Shown piece by piece: positions 6,142 to 9,968 of a stretch of DNA of 9,968 bases. Both the position numbers and the translations under genes were made by a program. Numbering within the stretch: the stretch's first letter is position 1; every line of letters begins with the position of its first letter. The stretch lies in the NCBI GenBank assembly GCA_011321895.1, contig DROK01000003.1, positions 1 to 9,968 on the forward strand. Direction: 5' to 3'. The DNA comes from Thermodesulfatator atlanticus (GTDB lineage Bacteria; Desulfobacterota; Thermodesulfobacteria; Thermodesulfobacteriales; Thermodesulfatatoraceae). A model generated the notes under the pieces. It was not told the origin of the DNA and ran no database searches. It saw only the letters and a program-made list of their open reading frames with translations.

Positions 6142-7173
6142 ATGTTTGGCCTGTTTATTTTACTTTTTCTTTTTGGTTTAACCACTTCTGTTAAAGCAGG
6201 TATTGTTGGTATTCCCTGTGCTCAGTGTCATACCATGCATTATTCTCAGGGAGGGGGCATTTTAACAGAATGGGGTACTACCGGGCCTTATAAAGCTTTG
6301 GTCACCAAAGATTGTATCGGTTGTCATACGGGGACCAATACCGGAGCCAATAAAACCCCCTATGTATTATCTGTTGATGCTCCAGCATACGGGGAAACAG
6401 GTACTGAAAGTACCACCAATACGTTAGCAGGCGGTAATTTTTACTGGGTCCAAACCGAAGACAGTAAAGGACACAACGTAGAAGGGATCGCTGGTATTGA
6501 TCAGACCTGGAATAATATTCCACCGGGTGGATCTGATTTGGGCCAGCAACTTACTTGCGCAGGAAGATATGGTTGCCACGGAGACCCCAATATTGAGGGA
6601 AATTTTGAATCTCTTCTAGGGGCTCATCATACCAAAGATTCCGTTATTGACGGAAGCAGTGTAGGAAAGAGCTATCGTTTCCTCTATCAGGTGCTCGGGT
6701 ACGAAGACGATGATTGGGAATATCGGCCCACCGCGACGGAACACAATCAATACCGTGGAATTGACCGTTCAAGTGATACCGAGAAGGATCCTTCTACCAT
6801 CAGTGCTTTATGTGCGCGGTGTCACGGTGATTACCACCAAGATATAAGCAGTGGTGCCTGGGGATCTCCCTGGTTGAGGCATCCCACTGATTATGATCTG
6901 GGCAATACCGCCCTTGGTTCCGAATATCGTAATTATCCAGGAAATTATGGTTCCGCCCCTGGTGCTTATTCGGTAATCGCCCCGGTAGCCAGTGAAGACG
7001 TCTCGGCACCCAAGAGCACCGTCAATTTTCAAAATGATACCATCGTAACCTGTATTTCCTGTCATCGGGCCCACGGCACACCATATCCCCGGCTCCTCCG
7101 CTGGAATTATTTTGGTTGGCCGGGAACCACGGAGGTAAACGGTTGCCATGCTTGCCACACTACCAAAGATTAA
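6142..7173 (+). CDS. OmcS-like hexahaem cytochrome, candidate nanowire subunit
   Basis: The product has 343 residues: a 19-residue signal (cleavage at SVKA/GIVG), then a mature protein of about 324. Haem sites in order are CAQCH (26-30), CIGCH (58-62), CX5CH (139-146), CARCH (224-228), CISCH (304-308) and CHACH (335-339). The order and flanking motifs parallel the Geobacter filament cytochrome OmcS as I recall it: CxxCHTMH at the N-terminus, a G-(D/N)-F-x-W-V stretch, KGHN, QLxC before haem 3, CxxCHxDxH with a later LRHP, CISCHRAH against CLSCHRAH, and a terminal CxxCH shortly before the end. At least nine further His can serve as distal ligands, enough for six bis-His haems. OmcS is longer (about 430 as precursor). 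The likely role is a polymerising extracellular electron conductor. The CX5CH third site differs from OmcS. The symbol is left empty because orthology was not tested. Confidence 0.85.
   Translation: MFGLFILLFLFGLTTSVKAGIVGIPCAQCHTMHYSQGGGILTEWGTTGPYKALVTKDCIGCHTGTNTGANKTPYVLSVDAPAYGETGTESTTNTLAGGNFYWVQTEDSKGHNVEGIAGIDQTWNNIPPGGSDLGQQLTCAGRYGCHGDPNIEGNFESLLGAHHTKDSVIDGSSVGKSYRFLYQVLGYEDDDWEYRPTATEHNQYRGIDRSSDTEKDPSTISALCARCHGDYHQDISSGAWGSPWLRHPTDYDLGNTALGSEYRNYPGNYGSAPGAYSVIAPVASEDVSAPKSTVNFQNDTIVTCISCHRAHGTPYPRLLRWNYFGWPGTTEVNGCHACHTTKD
6556..6579 (+). other. Non-canonical CX5CH haem-binding site
   Basis: Residues 139-146 read C-AGRYG-CH. In the OmcS-like layout this is exactly where the third haem site (CSSCH after QLH in OmcS) should be, and it would complete a set of six haems. 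Non-standard spacers (CX4CH, CX14CH, CX15CH, CX17CH) are established in other multihaem cytochromes. A nearby GAHH (about 162-165) offers distal ligands. Haem attachment at this site is inferred. Confidence 0.65.
7131..7136 (+). promoter_or_regulatory. Ribosome binding site of the octahaem gene
   Basis: GGAGGT lies 11 bases before ATG 7148, a longer spacing than elsewhere in the operon. The start gives a clean signal peptide and a 26-bp overlap with the last haem site of the OmcS-like gene. Confidence 0.5.
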
Positions 7174-8458
7174 GCTTGTTTTTATACTGGGACTGGTCTT
7201 CTGTCTGCACGGCTCACTAGTCTGGGGTGGCAGTTTCCTCCTTTCCGCGCACGGGAACAAGGACATCGGGGTCAAAAATATCAATTACCAGGCTTACAGT
7301 CGCGGAAATTGTGCCCATTGTCATCAGCAGCACAGCACCCAGAAAGACCCTTTAGTCCTGAACAACAATCCCTTTGCCCTTTTTGCCTCCAATTTTGATA
7401 CCTCAAGCACTACGGGTTATCAGCAAGAAGATGATTTTTGTTTCTATTGTCACGGTAACCCTTCGGTACAGGAGGGAGGCATCACCAATTACGACTATGC
7501 GCGCACTTTTGGAGGATACACGGTTAATGGTCCCACCACCATATTAGAAGCCTTCCAGCAGAATTCCTTTCATAATCTTTACGATATCTGGACTTTTGCC
7601 AAAAATACTTTTTCCAGTTTCTTCACCCCTTATTCCAATCCTTGTGTGGCCTGTCATAATCCCCACCTGGTGCGGCGTATCAAGGCCAACGTGACTGATC
7701 CCGCCCCATACACCGTGGTCTCTTTACCCACGGATCACGGAAGTCTTTGGGGAGACGAAAACGGAGAACGCATGAGTGATTTTGATCCGGGTAAATATCA
7801 GGCCCCGAAACACTATCAGAGCGGCTACGAACCAGGAGGAAACGCGGCGGTCTGGGATGGGTCAAACCTGCCGGATTACGCTACTTTTTGTACCGCCTGC
7901 CATAATCCCGTAAATACCATTTATAGCACCACCTTGGGGCGTAATTTAATAAAGATTGAATGGGTTGACCAGGGAGGGGAAAGCGGCCCTGGTGATAAAC
8001 ACGGGAAAAATTCAGCTACCGAAGACGTAGAACTCAAAAGCCCCTATGCAGATTCCAACCTGGGGATAAGTCTTGGCTTTACCACTTCTTGTACGGATTG
8101 TCATGAACCCCACGGTTCCCCCAACCCCTTTCTGATCCGGCGGGAGGTAAACGGTGTGGTAGTGAACATAGATCTTTCGCAAAAAAACGGTATTGGTTGG
8201 CTCTGCCGGGCCTGCCACATGGACGATCACGATTTTGATCCAGATATACCAGAAAATTCTTGGCACCACGTTCATCACGGTGGAGGTCCGTTAATTGAAG
8301 ATCCCCCTTACCCCTCACCTGTTAGATGCGGTTGGTGTCACGGAGGCCCTCCCGGTGCTAACCCAATCCCCTGTCTTAATTGCCACCAGCACGGCCTGGA
8401 CGATTCTTGGCTACAAGACGTGTATAGCACCTATTATACGGGGCGGAGATGTTTTTAA
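7148..8458 (+). CDS. Secreted octahaem c-type cytochrome
   Basis: The product has 436 residues with a signal peptide (LPKIK, then hydrophobic, cleavage near SLVWG/GS, about residue 27). Eight CXXCH sites start at residues 55, 98, 166, 248, 315, 353, 394 and 409. The opening (SAHG, then NCAHCHQQHS, then LFASNF and DDFCFYCH) is the N-terminal pattern of surface doubled-CXXCH cytochromes of Geobacter-like bacteria. CVACHNPH and CTDCHEPHGSP are typical doubled-CXXCH sites with distal His. The sites are widely spaced, unlike the two large wires, leaving room for a globular fold. Near the C-terminus the cluster WHHVHHGGG (372-380) precedes two closely spaced haems (CGWCH and CLNCH, 10 residues apart). 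The chain ends in Arg-Arg-Cys-Phe, an unexplained free Cys435. There is no CX14CH site, so it is not an obvious OmcZ. It could be an extracellular partner of the OmcS-like filament (inference). Confidence 0.9.
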   Translation: MLATLPKIKLVFILGLVFCLHGSLVWGGSFLLSAHGNKDIGVKNINYQAYSRGNCAHCHQQHSTQKDPLVLNNNPFALFASNFDTSSTTGYQQEDDFCFYCHGNPSVQEGGITNYDYARTFGGYTVNGPTTILEAFQQNSFHNLYDIWTFAKNTFSSFFTPYSNPCVACHNPHLVRRIKANVTDPAPYTVVSLPTDHGSLWGDENGERMSDFDPGKYQAPKHYQSGYEPGGNAAVWDGSNLPDYATFCTACHNPVNTIYSTTLGRNLIKIEWVDQGGESGPGDKHGKNSATEDVELKSPYADSNLGISLGFTTSCTDCHEPHGSPNPFLIRREVNGVVVNIDLSQKNGIGWLCRACHMDDHDFDPDIPENSWHHVHHGGGPLIEDPPYPSPVRCGWCHGGPPGANPIPCLNCHQHGLDDSWLQDVYSTYYTGRRCF

Positions 8459-9747
8459 GGATTTTTCTAACTTTATTGTTGGTCCTTTGGTGGATGGCCG
8501 GAGTCCAGGGGGCCCGCCTCAATCTTTATCTGAATATCATTAATCCCGTCTCTACGGAGAAATTTTTAAAGATTAAGCGCCTTTATCTTTTAGGCGAAAA
8601 TCAAGAATTGGTATTTGACATAAATCAAAAATTTTCTTCTTTGGCCACCTTTGGCCAGTATTTCCTGGCTTCACGAAAGATTCCGCCCGGTAAATATCAG
8701 GGGCTGATCGTCGAATTAGAGGCCCGGAAAAGGCAGAAACTTTCGGTAGATTTCTTTTTGCGCCGGCCAGAAAGCCTCTGTTTGTTCATTTTTTGGGACG
8801 TCAAAGGCAGCGTGGGGCGACAGGGGCCGATCCTCAGTGCCCGTTTGCAAAGGCGTCCCTTAGGGGAAGATACGATTTACGTTACCTGCGAGGATCTGGA
8901 TACCGTTTTTGCCATTCGGACGGATCTAAATCAGGTACAGGCCTCTTTGGGGATAGAGGGAAAACCCCAAGGGCTGGCCCTCAGCGAGGACGGAAAACTT
9001 TACGTGGTAGCTGCCAGGAATAAGTCTGTTTATTTAGTCGAAACGGCTTCCTTTTCGGTGACAGATCGTTTTCTCTTACCCCTGGTTTCTTCGCCTAAAT
9101 ACTTGGTTTTGTTACCGGATAAAAAGGCTGTAATTTCTGACCCTCAAACCCAGTACGTGATTTTGATAGATCTTGGCTCTGGACAACTTCTGGCCTCCCA
9201 GCGTTTGGGGCACAGACCGTTAGAATTGTTTTATTATTTGCCCGAAGACCTTATCTTTGTCTCCTCTCCGCTGGATCAGGCCGTCTACGTCTTAAACGCC
9301 AATCTTTCTCTTAACAGAAAATTGTCCGTTCAGTCGCCGCGGGGCCTCTTAGTAGTAGATTCCGTCCTTTACGTGGCTGAATATCAGCCTGGCATGATAG
9401 GCATTTTTGATTTCCGCACCGGCCATCTAAAAAATCTCCGCAGCGGCCAGGGGACCGTCCACCTCACGGCCGTGGAGCGCAGGATTTTTGTTTCTAACGA
9501 AAAAGAGGGCAGTCTTACCATTTTACGGGCCGGGCAGTTAAGCATATCCAAAAAAATACGTCTAGGCGGCCACCCCTTTACATTGTCCCCTTGTCCTCGA
9601 AGACGTTGGCTTTACGTGGCTAACCGAACCAAAAAAAGCTTAATGGTCATTGATTTAACTTCCGAAAAATTGGTAGGAGAAGTTAAATTAGGAGGAACAC
9701 CCTTTGGGCTGTCAACGCCATTGTCAAGCTCATATTCGATGCCATAA
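8449..9747 (+). CDS. Secreted seven-bladed YVTN-type propeller with N-terminal beta domain
   Basis: The product has 432 residues with a signal peptide ending near AGVQG/AR (residue 21). Residues 22-140 form a beta-rich domain (LNLYLNIINP, then FLASRKIPPGKYQGLIVELE) that weakly recalls DUF4382-type domains. From Asp141 seven blades follow, with strands DTIYVT, KLYVVA, KAVISD, LIFVSS, VLYVAE, RIFVSN and WLYVAN, each ending near a K/R-LGG-x-P-like turn in the YVTN style. The last turn is GGTPFGLS, then only nine residues. This is a complete propeller, so the short tail is natural and not a truncation. No haem motif occurs; Cys111, Cys154 and Cys391 are isolated. It overlaps the octahaem gene by 10 bp, and its start has only GGAG directly adjacent, so translation is probably coupled. 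The role is inferred: a surface scaffold or a binding partner for the cytochromes. Confidence 0.85.
   Translation: MFLRIFLTLLLVLWWMAGVQGARLNLYLNIINPVSTEKFLKIKRLYLLGENQELVFDINQKFSSLATFGQYFLASRKIPPGKYQGLIVELEARKRQKLSVDFFLRRPESLCLFIFWDVKGSVGRQGPILSARLQRRPLGEDTIYVTCEDLDTVFAIRTDLNQVQASLGIEGKPQGLALSEDGKLYVVAARNKSVYLVETASFSVTDRFLLPLVSSPKYLVLLPDKKAVISDPQTQYVILIDLGSGQLLASQRLGHRPLELFYYLPEDLIFVSSPLDQAVYVLNANLSLNRKLSVQSPRGLLVVDSVLYVAEYQPGMIGIFDFRTGHLKNLRSGQGTVHLTAVERRIFVSNEKEGSLTILRAGQLSISKKIRLGGHPFTLSPCPRRRWLYVANRTKKSLMVIDLTSEKLVGEVKLGGTPFGLSTPLSSSYSMP
9690..9695 (+). promoter_or_regulatory. Possible ribosome binding site of the last cytochrome gene
   Basis: AGGAGG lies 8 bases before an in-frame TTG at 9704. 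It also encodes Gly-Gly of the last propeller turn, so it may be chance. It is the strongest Shine-Dalgarno match near the next gene. Confidence 0.4.
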
Positions 9748-9968
9748 GGCCAGAAGGTTTGAATTTCTATGGAAAATCTTGTTATTAGCGGTGTTTTCTG
9801 TGCTTTTGAGTAATTCGGTGAAGGCCCAATGTGAGTCTTGCCATCCATTAGAAGTAGCCACCTACTTTCATGTTCCTTATGAAAATCATCAATGTAATGA
9901 CTGTCATGAACAAAAAAGCAATATTTCTAATGAAGATGAGGTTGATTTAAATAAAGTAAAATGGTTTG
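9704..9968 (+). CDS. Start of another secreted c-type cytochrome (partial, start uncertain)
   Basis: The frame is open to the window edge and encodes a signal-like segment (WKILLLAVFSVLLSNSVKAQ) followed directly by CESCH (9830-9844), a His-containing stretch and CNDCH (9893-9907). At least two haems are therefore present and the rest is cut off. The frame has no ATG. The listed start is a TTG with an AGGAGG 8 bases upstream; it would give a long Cys/His-bearing leader and a 44-bp overlap. Other choices are TTG 9779, which lacks positive charges, or a start at ATG 9769, which is one base out of frame: removing one G there would give the textbook signal MKILLLAVFSVLLSNSVKA. A frameshift, sequencing error or real non-ATG start are all possible. 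The region is AT-richer than upstream. Confidence 0.65.
   Translation, partial: MGCQRHCQAHIRCHKARRFEFLWKILLLAVFSVLLSNSVKAQCESCHPLEVATYFHVPYENHQCNDCHEQKSNISNEDEVDLNKVKWF
9710..9745 (+). repeat. Three imperfect 12-base direct repeats
   Basis: TGTCAACGCCAT, TGTCAAGCTCAT and ATTCGATGCCAT stand in tandem across the end of the propeller gene. In the next gene's frame they read CQRH, CQAH and IRCH. The match is imperfect and short, so it may be chance. Confidence 0.35.

Larger units (their letters stand above)
1..9968 (+). other. Single translationally coupled multihaem cytochrome operon
   Basis: Nine consecutive plus-strand genes are joined without spacers. The overlaps are 4, 11, 4 and 28 bp, then an exact abutment (TAG followed by ATG at 6142), then 26 and 10 bp, and probably 44 bp at the last junction. 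No promoter-like gap or hairpin terminator was seen between genes, so they are probably one transcript that begins upstream and continues downstream of the window. Four of the genes, and the partial fifth at the edge, encode c-type cytochromes. The others encode a lipoprotein, a chaperone and two beta-propellers. This is the make-up expected of an extracellular electron transfer locus. All full-length products carry Sec or lipoprotein export signals, so the whole set acts outside the cytoplasm. Confidence 0.85.

Noticed and set aside
6808..7284. Antisense open frame of 158 codons across the OmcS-like and octahaem gene junction
   Set aside because: It is opposite two well-supported cytochrome genes, has no recognisable domain or convincing ribosome site, and its length follows from the codon bias of the sense strand.
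7620..7780. Possible mobile element or insertion scar inside the octahaem gene, suggested by the long haem-free linker
   Set aside because: The frame is intact, there are no inverted repeats or target duplications visible, and long linkers are usual in surface cytochromes.
7148..8458. Assignment of the octahaem protein as OmcZ
   Set aside because: OmcZ also has eight haems, but it includes a CX14CH site; all eight sites here are CXXCH and the flanking motifs differ.
9690..9790. Frameshift truncating the YVTN propeller
   Set aside because: Shifting frame gives a longer tail, but seven complete blades are already present before the stop, so the annotated end is structurally sensible.
9769..9813. 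Short open frame starting at ATG 9769
   Set aside because: It stops after 14 codons, shows no function and overlaps the better-supported signal-peptide frame.

Overview
The window reads as one continuous, tightly packed plus-strand operon for extracellular electron transfer in a Gram-negative-type bacterium. Every gene is on the + strand. Each junction overlaps by 4 to 28 bp or abuts exactly, and most starts have a GGAGG-type ribosome binding site about 6-7 bases upstream. No tRNA, rRNA, CRISPR array, insertion sequence, internal terminator or gene-free stretch was seen. The host is most likely a (perhaps thermophilic) member of the Desulfobacterota/Thermodesulfobacteriota. I infer this from the Sec and lipoprotein signals, the very high haem content, the Lys/Glu/Arg/Leu-rich proteins and the similarity of the layout to Geobacter cytochrome clusters. 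The lineage is inference and was not tested.

Layout: a CsgG/LpoB-like lipoprotein (12-584); a periplasmic SurA/PpiC-like chaperone with a duplicated parvulin-type unit (581-2197); a 26-haem cytochrome lipoprotein (2187-4115); a paralogous 16-haem secreted cytochrome (4112-5281); a six-bladed NHL propeller (5254-6141); a hexahaem cytochrome with the motif order of the Geobacter nanowire subunit OmcS (6142-7173); a secreted octahaem cytochrome (7148-8458); a seven-bladed YVTN-type propeller with an N-terminal beta domain (8449-9747); and the beginning of another secreted cytochrome, cut by the window edge and with an odd start (about 9704 to the end). By hand count there are 57 canonical CXXCH motifs plus one CX5CH motif.

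Likely cooperation (inference): the chaperone helps deliver exported cytochromes. The 26- and 16-haem proteins would act as long haem chains in or across the periplasm and at the outer membrane. The OmcS-like protein would polymerise into a conductive extracellular filament. The octahaem protein and the two propellers could be surface partners, caps or assembly scaffolds. No beta-barrel porin is visible here, so an outer-membrane conduit, if needed, lies elsewhere. The best candidates for something new are the OmcS-like protein with its CX5CH third haem site, the shared 33-residue junction module in the two large cytochromes, and the pairing of two different propellers with a nanowire-type operon.
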